Origin: Streptomyces alboflavus | GTDB lineage: Bacteria > Actinomycetota > Actinomycetes > Streptomycetales > Streptomycetaceae | Assembly (NCBI RefSeq): GCF_000716675.1 | Contig: NZ_JNXT01000003.1 | Location: forward strand, 124,001 to 188,000 | Reading direction: 5' to 3' | Length of the DNA stretch: 64,000 nt | Part shown: positions 43,757 through 50,989 of the stretch, one piece after another | Position numbering within the stretch: the first letter of the stretch is position 1 | Layout: each line of letters begins with the position of its first letter | Program-made: the position numbers and the translations under genes | The notes under the pieces: generated by a model | Databases searched by the model: none | What the model was told of the DNA's origin: nothing | The model's input: only the letters and a program-made list of their open reading frames with translations

Positions 43757-44720
43757 ACCGGGCGCCGCGCACCGCGTGATCGACGTGTGCGCGCTGGCCC
43801 TGGACCGGGAGTGCTGGCGCACGTACTTCCAGGGGCTCGGCGCGGTGGCACCGACGTATCTGCGGGCCTTCGGCCGCCACGCCACGGCGGTCTTCGGCGC
43901 CGAGTACCCCCGCTTCCGGGCCCGCCTGGACGCGGGCGACCAGGACGGCGCCGTCGACCTGCTGGTGGCGGGCCGGCCGGAGCGCGTGGACACCGAGGCG
44001 CTGCTCTCGACCATGGACGACAACGGCGTCGTCCACCAGGTCCTGATGAGCTGCGGCGGCGCCACGGCCGACGGCGACGACGTCAACAGCCGCGTCGCCG
44101 CCGTCGCCGCCAAGGCCCCCGACCGGCTGCAGGCCTGGGCGGGCATCGACCTCACCGACCCCGACCTGGCCGTCGCCGAGCTGGAACGCTGCCACGGCCT
44201 CGGCATGCGCGGCTTCGCCGTGACCCCGTTCTGGCAGGGCGTCGACCCCCGCGACGCGGCGTACGACCCGGTCTACGCCCGGGCGCAGGAGCTCGGCATG
44301 CCGCTGTGGCTGCACACCGGGCACCACTTCTCGCGGCACGCCGCCGAGCTGTGCCACCCCCGCAACGTCGACTGGATCGCCCTGCGCCACCCCGGCCTGC
44401 CCATCGTGGCGGGGCACGCGGCCTGGCCCTGGGTGCTCGACCTGGTCTCCGTCGCCCAGCGCCATCGCCACGTCTACCTCGACATCTCCTCCCACCGGCC
44501 GCCGTGGATGGCCCGCCCCGGATCGGGCTGGGAGCCACTGCTCACCTACGGCAGCACCGCGCTGCGCGGCCGCGTCCTGTTCGGCTCGGCGACCTGGGTC
44601 AACGCCGACCCGGTCGCCGCGCTCGCCCGGCAGGTGGCCGACCTCGGCCTCGGCGACGAGGTCACCGACGCCTGGCTGTACGGCAACGCGGCCCGGCTGC
44701 TCGGGCTCGGACCGGGCTGA
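43740..44720 (+). CDS. amidohydrolase-2-like TIM-barrel protein with degraded metal site
   Basis: 326 residues. The fold signature is that of ACMSD-type amidohydrolases: WLHTGHHFSRH and IVAGHAAWPW carry barrel histidines, and RVLFGSATWVNAD is the last strand. However, the N-terminal His-x-His motif reads VIDVCALAL, and the strand-8 Asp (normally FGSD) is Ala. The usual divalent metal is therefore unlikely to bind normally. GTG 43740 overlaps the ligase by 17 bp, so it belongs to the pathway. It might be a lyase, cyclase or dehydratase; I do not recognise its role. Confidence 0.75.
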   Translation: MTASAEPGAAHRVIDVCALALDRECWRTYFQGLGAVAPTYLRAFGRHATAVFGAEYPRFRARLDAGDQDGAVDLLVAGRPERVDTEALLSTMDDNGVVHQVLMSCGGATADGDDVNSRVAAVAAKAPDRLQAWAGIDLTDPDLAVAELERCHGLGMRGFAVTPFWQGVDPRDAAYDPVYARAQELGMPLWLHTGHHFSRHAAELCHPRNVDWIALRHPGLPIVAGHAAWPWVLDLVSVAQRHRHVYLDISSHRPPWMARPGSGWEPLLTYGSTALRGRVLFGSATWVNADPVAALARQVADLGLGDEVTDAWLYGNAARLLGLGPG

Positions 44721-44875
44721 CGCCCGTGCGCCGACCCGCGCCGCCGACGCCCCAAGGCCCACCCGCACCGGCGACACCTCCCGCCCCACCCGCACCCCAC
44801 CCCCATCCCACACCCCCGACCACCGTCAGCGAGCGCACCCAGCAGAACCCAGCAGAGAAGAGAAAGGGACCTATC

Positions 44876-46222
44876 GTGATCGACCCCGCCGACTACGCCC
44901 TGTGGAACAGCGGCGTGCCGCGCCCCTACCTCAAGGCGCTGTCCTCCGACGACCTGCTCGCCGAGTCCGACGGTGTGCGTGTCCGTGACTCCGGCGGACG
45001 CTGGTACCTGGACGGCCGCTCCGGACTGTGGAACGTGACGCTCGGATACGGCAACACACGCGTCAAGGAAGCCATCAAGCAGCAGGTCGACAAGCTGCCG
45101 TTCGCCAACAGCTACGGCTACGGCAGGCCCGCCCAGGTCACCGTGGACTGCGCCGAGGCCCTCGTCGGGCACCTGCCCGAGGGCATCAACCACGTGCGGT
45201 TCGCCAGCAACGGCGCCCAGGCGGTGGAGATGGCCCTGCAGCTCTCCCGCTTCCTTCGGCTGCGCGCCGGACAGCCCGAGCGCATGGCCGTGTTCGCCAT
45301 GTGGGACGGCTTCCACGGGCAGGGCCCCGGCGCCGGCATGGTGACCGGCGTCCCCTATCTGCACCACCAGACCGGCCCCATGCTCCCCGAGGTGCACCAC
45401 GCCCCGGGCCCGTTCTCCCACGGCGCGACGCCCGGCGTCAGCGACATGGAGCGGCTGATCCGCGAGTTCGGCCCCGAGCGGGTGACCGCGGTGATCGTGG
45501 AGCCCGTCGTCGGCGAGGGCGGGCACATCCTGTCCCCGGAGTACCTGGGCTCCCTCGGCCGGTTCTGCCGGGAGCACGACATCCACCTGATCTTCGACGA
45601 GGTCGTCACCGGCATGGGCCGCGTCGGCGACTTCACCCGCGCCGGGCAACTGCCCGACGTCACGCCCGACATCATCACCCTGGGCAAGGGCATCACCTCC
45701 GGGTACGTACCGATGTCGGCCGTCGCCATCCACGACCGGCTCTACGAGCAGCTGCACGAGCGCACCACGGGCGACACCGCGCTGAGCGTCGGCTCGACCA
45801 ACGACGGGCACGCGGTGGCCGCGGCGGCGGCCCTCGCCGTGATCGGGGCCCTCACCGAGGACGGCGTCCTGGAGAACGTGCGCCGACGCGAGGCGGACCT
45901 CCTCGCCGCCCTGGGCAAGCTGCAGGCCCAGCACCCCGAGCTGACCGGCTTCCGCTGCCTCGGCCTGTTCTGCGGCCTGGAACTCGGCGAGCCCGGCGGC
46001 CCCTCGTGGTCGCCCGGCAAGGTCAACAAGCTGCGCATGGCCCTGGAGGCCCGGGGCGTGCTCAGCTCCAGCCTGCGCGTGGTGCCGAACCTGATGCTCA
46101 TGCCGCCGCTCGTCATCACCGAGGACGACGTGGCGGAGATAGCCGGCGCGCTCGACGGCGCGCTCACCGATGTGAAGTCGGGCCGCCTTCCCGAGTCCGG
46201 CTTCGCCAAGGCCATGGGATGA
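44876..46222 (+). CDS. class III PLP-dependent aminotransferase
   Basis: 448 residues. DGRSGLWNVTLGYGN near the N-terminus, the PLP-phosphate region FASNGAQAVEMALQ, Asp in LIFDEVVTGMGRVG and Schiff-base Lys in LGKGITSGY mark fold-type I subgroup II (omega) aminotransferases. GTG 44876 follows GAAAGGGA. A ketone on the polyketide chain would be its substrate. With the methyltransferase next door it would create an N-methylated or dimethylamino group, as PamX and PamY do for pamamycin. It is separated from the upstream gene by 155 bp that contain no obvious gene. Confidence 0.9.
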   Translation: MIDPADYALWNSGVPRPYLKALSSDDLLAESDGVRVRDSGGRWYLDGRSGLWNVTLGYGNTRVKEAIKQQVDKLPFANSYGYGRPAQVTVDCAEALVGHLPEGINHVRFASNGAQAVEMALQLSRFLRLRAGQPERMAVFAMWDGFHGQGPGAGMVTGVPYLHHQTGPMLPEVHHAPGPFSHGATPGVSDMERLIREFGPERVTAVIVEPVVGEGGHILSPEYLGSLGRFCREHDIHLIFDEVVTGMGRVGDFTRAGQLPDVTPDIITLGKGITSGYVPMSAVAIHDRLYEQLHERTTGDTALSVGSTNDGHAVAAAAALAVIGALTEDGVLENVRRREADLLAALGKLQAQHPELTGFRCLGLFCGLELGEPGGPSWSPGKVNKLRMALEARGVLSSSLRVVPNLMLMPPLVITEDDVAEIAGALDGALTDVKSGRLPESGFAKAMG

Positions 46223-46282
46223 CGTCCCAGGGCCACGGCGTGACAACGGGATTTTTCCACGTGATGAGAGGTGAGTGACGAG

Positions 46283-47095
46283 ATGGCCAGTCAGCACACC
46301 GGTCGCAAGACCAGCAAGCAGTGGCAGGAAGAGGCGGCGGAGGAGTGGGACCGCTACGCCGACATCTGGGACAGCTGGACGCCCGACGACAGCCGGGACG
46401 ACGCGGAGGAGGCCGCGGACTTCCTCGCGGCGCTCGCCAAGGACGGCACGGCCCTCGAACTGGGCATCGGCACCGGCCGCGTGGCCCTGCCGCTTGCGCA
46501 GCGCGGCGTGCGGGTGGCGGGCATCGACGCGTCCCCGAAGATGCTGCAGAAGCTCAAGGAGAAGCCCGGCGGGGACCAGATCGAGGCCATCGAGGGCAAC
46601 TTCGCCGACGTCGACGTCGAGGAGAAGTACGACGTCGTCTTCATCGCCCTGGCCACGCTGTTCGTCCTGCCCGACCAGGACGAGCAGGCACGCTGCCTCG
46701 CCAACAGCGCCAAGGCGCTCAAGCCCGGCGGGCGGGTCGTCGTCCAGAACATCGTGCCGGACATGACGTACTACCAGCGCGGGCGGCAGAACGACTACGG
46801 CATGACCGAGCCGTTCCGCATCTCCGGGCGCCTCGCCGGGCACCCCCGGCTCGCCTGGTTCGAGATGAACCACGTCGACCCGACGACGCAGATGGTCAAG
46901 CGCACGGACGTCATCATGAGCGAGAAGGGCAACAAGATCATCGCGGCGACCATGCGGTTCGTGTGGCCGTCGGAGCAGGACCTGATGGCCCGCCTGGGCG
47001 GTCTGGAGCTGGAGGACCGCTGGGGCGGCTGGCGCAAGGAGCCGTTCCACTACGACAGCAGGGACGCGGTCTCGGTCTACCGCAAGCAGCAGTAG
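46283..47095 (+). CDS. SAM-dependent methyltransferase (candidate N-methyltransferase)
   Basis: 270 residues, class I fold. Motif I ALELGIGTGRVALPLA binds SAM, with VAGIDASPKML as the acidic loop after it and LKPGGRVVVQ later. ATG 46283 has AGGTGA about 8 nt upstream; GTG 46271 is in frame but too close to that site. It is 60 bp downstream of the aminotransferase and is the last gene of the operon before a strong terminator. N-methylation of the amine is inferred from this pairing. Confidence 0.87.
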   Translation: MASQHTGRKTSKQWQEEAAEEWDRYADIWDSWTPDDSRDDAEEAADFLAALAKDGTALELGIGTGRVALPLAQRGVRVAGIDASPKMLQKLKEKPGGDQIEAIEGNFADVDVEEKYDVVFIALATLFVLPDQDEQARCLANSAKALKPGGRVVVQNIVPDMTYYQRGRQNDYGMTEPFRISGRLAGHPRLAWFEMNHVDPTTQMVKRTDVIMSEKGNKIIAATMRFVWPSEQDLMARLGGLELEDRWGGWRKEPFHYDSRDAVSVYRKQQ

Positions 47096-47108
47096 CCGTC
47101 CCGACCGA

Positions 47109-47137
47109 TGCGGGCCCGCGCAGCGCGCGGGCCCGCA
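47109..47137. terminator. 13-bp perfect hairpin, bidirectional terminator
   Basis: Arms 47109-47121 and 47125-47137 pair perfectly around AGC. It sits between the convergent methyltransferase (+) and crotonyl-CoA carboxylase/reductase (-) genes. Confidence 0.85.
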
Positions 47138-47149
47138 CTCGTCTGCCCG

Positions 47150-48496
47150 TCAGGCCCGCGCGGGCCGCCGCGCCGCGAAGGGGTTCTTGCCCTCCGGGTC
47201 GAGGGCAAGACGCCGCTCGGGGTCGGTGACGCCGAGACCGGGCTCGGGCGCCAGGCACAGCACGCCCACCTTGCCGAGGTGTTCGTTGCGCTGCACCAGG
47301 GCGGCCGCCTCGCCGACCTTCTCCAGCGGATAGACGTCGGAGAGGACCGGGGTCAGGCGGCCGAGCTGGAACAGCCGGTTGCACTCCCACTGCTCCTGCA
47401 GATTGGCGGCGTGGCTGCCCACGATGCGCTTGAGGTTCATCCACAGGTAGCGGTTGTCGAAGTGGTGGTCGTAGCCGGTGCTCGAACCGCAGGTGACCAC
47501 GGTGCCGCCGCGCCGGACCACGAAGACGGAGAGCCCGAACGTCGCCTTGCCGACGTAGTCGAAGACGACGTGCGGATCCTCGCCGAGCGCGTCCCTGACG
47601 GCCCGCCCGAGCCGCTTGCCGAGCTCGATGGTCTGCTCCGGCGTGGGGTCGTTCGCCGCGTCCAGACCGAGTTCGGCGCGGTTGATGACGACGTCGCAGC
47701 CGAGTTGCCGCAGCGCCTCGGCCTTGCGCTCGGAGCCGACGACGCCCACAGCGATGCCCCCGGCGTTCTTCACCATCTGCAGGGCGTAGCCGCCGAGTCC
47801 GCCCGCAGCGCCCCAGATCAGCACGATGTCGCCCTGCTTGATCCGGGCCCCCTTGTCGCTCACCAGCATGCGGTACGACGTGGCCGCGGTCAGGAGCACG
47901 GACGCGGCCTCCTCCCACGTCAGGTGCGTGGGCTTGGGCAGCAGTTGGCTGGCCCGCACCACGGCGTAGTGGGCGAGGCCCCCGAAGTTCGTCTCGTAGC
48001 CCCAGATGCGCTGCTCGGCGCCCATCATGCCGTCGGCGTGCGTGGCCGGCTCCTGGTCGTCCACCTGGACGCAGCTCACCACGACGTGGTCTCCCGCGGC
48101 CCAGCGGCGCACGCCCGCGCCCGCGCGCACGACCACGCCCGCCGCGTCGGATCCGACGACGTGGTACGGCTGGTCATGGCGGCTCGCGAACCCGCCCTGG
48201 CGGCCGAGGCGTTGCAGGAACGAGAACGTGGGCACGGGCTCGAACGTCGCCGACCACACGGTGTTGTAGTTGATGGAGCTTGCCATGACCGCCACCAGGA
48301 CCTCGTCCGGGGCGAGTTCGGGCATGGGGACCGTGTCGACGTGCAAAGTGGTGCGGACGTCGCGTTCCTCGCCGGGAGCGAACCGGTCCATGTCCTCGGC
48401 CCGCAGATGTGCCGCCAGATAGGAGGAGGGCGGCGAAAGGCCCTCCCACTCGCTGGTCGGCGTATCGGCCTGCAGGGCCTCCGTCAGGGCGTCCAT
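47150..48496 (-). CDS. ccr: crotonyl-CoA carboxylase/reductase
   Basis: 448 residues, the usual CCR length. Zinc-free MDR fold with SSINYNTVWSATFEP, HVVGSDAAGVVVR, GYETNFGGLAHYAVV, NADP-binding WGAAGGLGGYA and the CCR-specific TGYDHHFDNRYLWM. It reductively carboxylates crotonyl-CoA (NADPH + CO2) to ethylmalonyl-CoA. Ethylmalonyl units explain ethyl-branched homologues in macrotetrolides and pamamycins. ATG 48496 has GGGAGAGG upstream. It is divergent from the enoyl-CoA hydratase gene. Confidence 0.94.
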   Translation of the reverse strand: MDALTEALQADTPTSEWEGLSPPSSYLAAHLRAEDMDRFAPGEERDVRTTLHVDTVPMPELAPDEVLVAVMASSINYNTVWSATFEPVPTFSFLQRLGRQGGFASRHDQPYHVVGSDAAGVVVRAGAGVRRWAAGDHVVVSCVQVDDQEPATHADGMMGAEQRIWGYETNFGGLAHYAVVRASQLLPKPTHLTWEEAASVLLTAATSYRMLVSDKGARIKQGDIVLIWGAAGGLGGYALQMVKNAGGIAVGVVGSERKAEALRQLGCDVVINRAELGLDAANDPTPEQTIELGKRLGRAVRDALGEDPHVVFDYVGKATFGLSVFVVRRGGTVVTCGSSTGYDHHFDNRYLWMNLKRIVGSHAANLQEQWECNRLFQLGRLTPVLSDVYPLEKVGEAAALVQRNEHLGKVGVLCLAPEPGLGVTDPERRLALDPEGKNPFAARRPARA

Positions 48497-48592
48497 GGCA
48501 AACCTCTCCCTCGTCGGGCGGTATCGGGGGACGACCCCCCGTCCCGCATAGGGATTGCACGTGTGCGCGGGCGTGCCCGTACAGTCATCGGG

Positions 48593-48622
48593 GGTACTCA
48601 AACGGGCGTCAGGACGAGTACT
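48593..48622. promoter_or_regulatory. possible degenerate cluster operator half-sites
   Basis: GGTACTC (48593-48599) and GAGTACT (48616-48622) are inverted half-sites related to GGTAC-N5-GTACC but spaced more widely. They lie in the divergent gap between ccr and the enoyl-CoA hydratase gene. Confidence 0.4.
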
Positions 48623-48706
48623 TCCAGGGCGTAGGTGGCCGCCGCGGCCCCCACTACGCTGACTGGTCAAACCCCCGTAACACGCCGATTCAGGGTGGGC
48701 AGAGGT

Positions 48707-49552
48707 GTGACCGGAGAGAACGGGCAGGGCCGCGCGGCCGAGGCGGACGGCGGCCGCGGAGCGGACCGGGCCGACGGTGGCGGCGCCCCCGGGAGCGCTG
48801 CCGATGTACTGGTCGAGCGGCGCGGCCCGGTCCTGGTGGTGCGGCTGAACCGGCCCCGGGTGCGCAACGCGCTGACCCGTGCGATGGCGGAGGAACTGGC
48901 GCGCGCCTTCGCGGAGTTGGACGCTCGTGAGGAGCTGCGGGTGGGCGTGCTCACGGGCACTCCGCCGGCGTTCTGCGCCGGGATGGACCTCGCCGCCTTC
49001 GCCCGCGGTGAGCGCGCCTCCCTGCCGGATCGCGGCTTCGGAGGTCTCACGGAGCGGCCGCCTGCCAAGCCGCTGATCGCCGCCGTGGAGGGGGCCGCCG
49101 TCGGCGGTGGCTTCGAGATGGTGCTCGCCTGCGACATGGTGGTGGCGTCGGCGGACGCGAGGTTCGCGCTGCCCGAGGTGCGCCGGGGGCTTGTGGCCGC
49201 GGCCGGCGGTCTGTTGCGGCTGCCACGCGCGATCGCGCCCGTCGTGGCGATGGAGATGGCTCTGACCGGCGAACCGATCGACGCGCGGCGCGCCTTCGAG
49301 CTGGGTCTGGTCAACCGTGTGGTGCCCGCGGGCACGGCCGTGGCGGCGGCCTGTGAGCTGGGCGAGAGGATCGCCGCGCACGCGGACCACGCCGTCCGCG
49401 CGAGCAAGGCCGTGCTGGCCCGGGCGCGCGACGGGGAGCTGGCCGACGAGTACCGCTCGCATCGTGAGTTGCTGGCCGACATCATCGATTCCCCCGGTGC
49501 GCGCGTCGGGGCCCGCGACTTCGTCCAGGGGCGTTCGAGGGGAGGCGGATGA
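48707..49552 (+). CDS. enoyl-CoA hydratase/isomerase-family (crotonase) protein
   Basis: 281 residues. After a Gly/Asp-rich N-terminal tail, the crotonase fold shows GMDLAAF (oxyanion loop), AVGGGFEMVLACD with one catalytic Glu, and ALPEVRRGLVAAAGG with the second. Start GTG 48707 is the best of several in-frame options. In a polyketide cluster it may hydrate an enoyl thioester, or, like the NonS nonactate synthase, add a hydroxyl across an enoyl double bond to close a tetrahydrofuran ring. That role is inferred from cluster similarity. Confidence 0.85.
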   Translation: MTGENGQGRAAEADGGRGADRADGGGAPGSAADVLVERRGPVLVVRLNRPRVRNALTRAMAEELARAFAELDAREELRVGVLTGTPPAFCAGMDLAAFARGERASLPDRGFGGLTERPPAKPLIAAVEGAAVGGGFEMVLACDMVVASADARFALPEVRRGLVAAAGGLLRLPRAIAPVVAMEMALTGEPIDARRAFELGLVNRVVPAGTAVAAACELGERIAAHADHAVRASKAVLARARDGELADEYRSHRELLADIIDSPGARVGARDFVQGRSRGGG

Positions 49553-49589
49553 CAGCTGCGCGGGACGACATGTGCGGGGGCGCTCCGGG

Positions 49590-50237
49590 TCAGCCCCTGG
49601 CTCCGGTGGGCACGCCCGCCTGGAAGGAGTACTTGCGGAACAGCTCGCGGCGACCGCTCACACCCAGCTTCCGCAGCGCGCTGCTGACCTGATTCTTTAT
49701 GGTCTGCGGGGCCAGGGAGAGTTCACCGGCTATCTCCTCGTTGGTGTACCGCCGCAGGACGAGGCTCAGCACTTCCTCCTCCCTGCGGGTGATGGCGGGC
49801 AGCCCGTCGGACGTGACGCTCCGCACGTCTATGTGGTCGCGTTCGTTCTTGCCGAGTATCCACATGCGCTGGCCGAGGTGGGTGCGTACCACCGCGTCCA
49901 CCAGCTCCGCGCTGCCGACGCTCTTGTGCAGGAAGCTGTCGGCCCCGGCCGATATCGCCGCGACCACGGCGCCGGGCGAGGTGTCCCCGGTGAAGACCAC
50001 GACCCGGGGCGAGTTGTCCATCGCCTTCACCTGCTGGCACAGGTCGGCGCCGCTGGTCGCGCCCTCCAGCTCCAGTTCGAGGACGACGACACCCGGGCAG
50101 GAGTTCCTGACGACGTGCCAGGCCTCGTCGCTCGTCGCCGCCTCCGCGGTCCACGCCACTCTGGTGTCCAGCAGGGATGAGAGGGCGTACCTGATGACGG
50201 GATGCCGGTCCACGACGAGGACACCTAACGCTTGCAT
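49590..50237 (-). CDS. orphan NarL/LuxR-type regulator with Glu at the phosphorylation site
   Basis: 215 residues. Receiver-like domain (1-120) where the phospho-Asp position is Glu54 (VVVLELELEG) and the acidic pair is reduced to VVDRH; Thr and Lys (FTGD, LHKSV) remain. The C-terminal LuxR HTH has ITRREEEVLSLVLRRYTNEEIAG and APQTIKNQVSSALRKLGV. No kinase gene adjoins it. Glu may mimic phosphorylation, so it could be constitutively active or respond to a ligand. ATG 50237 has GAGGAG 6 nt upstream. It is the likely pathway activator at the right edge of the cluster. Confidence 0.87.
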   Translation of the reverse strand: MQALGVLVVDRHPVIRYALSSLLDTRVAWTAEAATSDEAWHVVRNSCPGVVVLELELEGATSGADLCQQVKAMDNSPRVVVFTGDTSPGAVVAAISAGADSFLHKSVGSAELVDAVVRTHLGQRMWILGKNERDHIDVRSVTSDGLPAITRREEEVLSLVLRRYTNEEIAGELSLAPQTIKNQVSSALRKLGVSGRRELFRKYSFQAGVPTGARG

Positions 50238-50457
50238 GAAGAACTCCTCACACAGTGAGTGCAGCGGATGCTGGTCGGGTCTGCGGTGCTCCGAGTGGCA
50301 GCGGCCACGCTCCGGGCGCCGTCCCGAGGGCGGCGTGTGAAGGAGAGGCGGGCTCTGCTGCCGTGTGGGGCCGATGAGGCCGTCTGCGGCTGACTCCCGC
50401 GGGCTGGTCAGGCCGGGACTCGGAGCCATGCACCATCACTTAATCAATCGTGAGACA

Positions 50458-50527
50458 ACACCCCGTTGGCAGTCCGAGACCGGAATCTGTGGTTCCTCGA
50501 CACCCCGTTGGACAATCCGCGATCGGA
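50458..50527. repeat. pair of 26-28 bp direct repeats
   Basis: Copies start ACACCCCGTTGG at 50458 and 50500, 42 bp apart (about four helical turns), and end in GACCGGA and GATCGGA. The spacing suits two proteins bound to the same DNA face. Confidence 0.65.
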
Positions 50528-50614
50528 TTGAGTCGTTCCTTCCTGGCCGTTCGACAAAAGCCAGCCGACTGGCTAGAGACTGCCACGGACGCACGGTTCA
50601 TCGGCAGCCTCTCG

Positions 50615-50629
50615 TCGTACCGTGTACGA
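50615..50629. promoter_or_regulatory. second TetR-type operator TCGTAC-CGT-GTACGA
   Basis: A perfect 6+3+6 palindrome with the same half-sites as the one at 26062-26076 in front of the MFS exporter. It lies about 380 bp upstream of the LuxR-type regulator. Confidence 0.62.
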
Positions 50630-50639
50630 GAAACCGTAC

Positions 50640-50654
50640 GGTACCGCGAGTACC
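50640..50654. promoter_or_regulatory. fourth copy of the cluster operator GGTAC-CGCGA-GTACC
   Basis: Perfect arms, same architecture as 30920 and 37184, 10 bp beyond the TCGTAC palindrome. The two candidate operators are side by side here. Confidence 0.65.
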
Positions 50655-50828
50655 GGTGGTGTCCATATCGGTGAACTGGCGGAGACTTGCGCAGGTCGGC
50701 GACTGCGGAGACAGCGCGTCCGCAGCACGGAGTACCCGTTCGCGCGCGTCACGAACGGGCTGTTTCTCGACAGGAGTGTCCGGTGTGCCGATTCGGGCCA
50801 GGCGTCGCGGTACCGGGCGAGGAGACGG

Positions 50829-50985
50829 TCAGCGGGCGCGCGCGGTCGGCCCGCGTCCCGGCCGGGGCTCTGTGTGAGGACCGTCAATTCGCCGGTGGCG
50901 ATGTCGAGTTCGTAGAGGTCGAAGTCGACCGCGTTCCGCATGTTCAGATGCGTGAACGCCTTGCCCGGACGTGAGCTCAGGTGGA
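50829..50985 (-). pseudogene. decayed fragment of an S9-type peptidase or propeller protein
   Basis: On the minus strand a frame reads PGKAFTHLNMRNAVDFDLY then ELDIATGELTVLTQSP. The DLYELDIATGELTVLT phrase is the blade repeat of propeller domains in prolyl-oligopeptidase-like (S9) proteins. Nothing recognisable follows on either side: upstream is a TGA shared with the ferredoxin reductase end, downstream the similarity fades. It looks like a remnant of a deleted gene at the cluster border. Confidence 0.42.
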
Positions 50986-50989
50986 GTGC

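Larger units (their letters stand above)
50238..50828. other. 591-bp non-coding regulatory stretch right of the cluster
   Basis: No convincing gene. It holds two 26-28 bp direct repeats (50458 and 50500), a palindrome AGCCAG-CCGA-CTGGCT (50559-50574), and two palindromes of the kinds found elsewhere in the cluster (50615 and 50640). Base composition is less GC-rich than the flanking genes. It is the upstream region of the LuxR-type gene. Confidence 0.6.
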
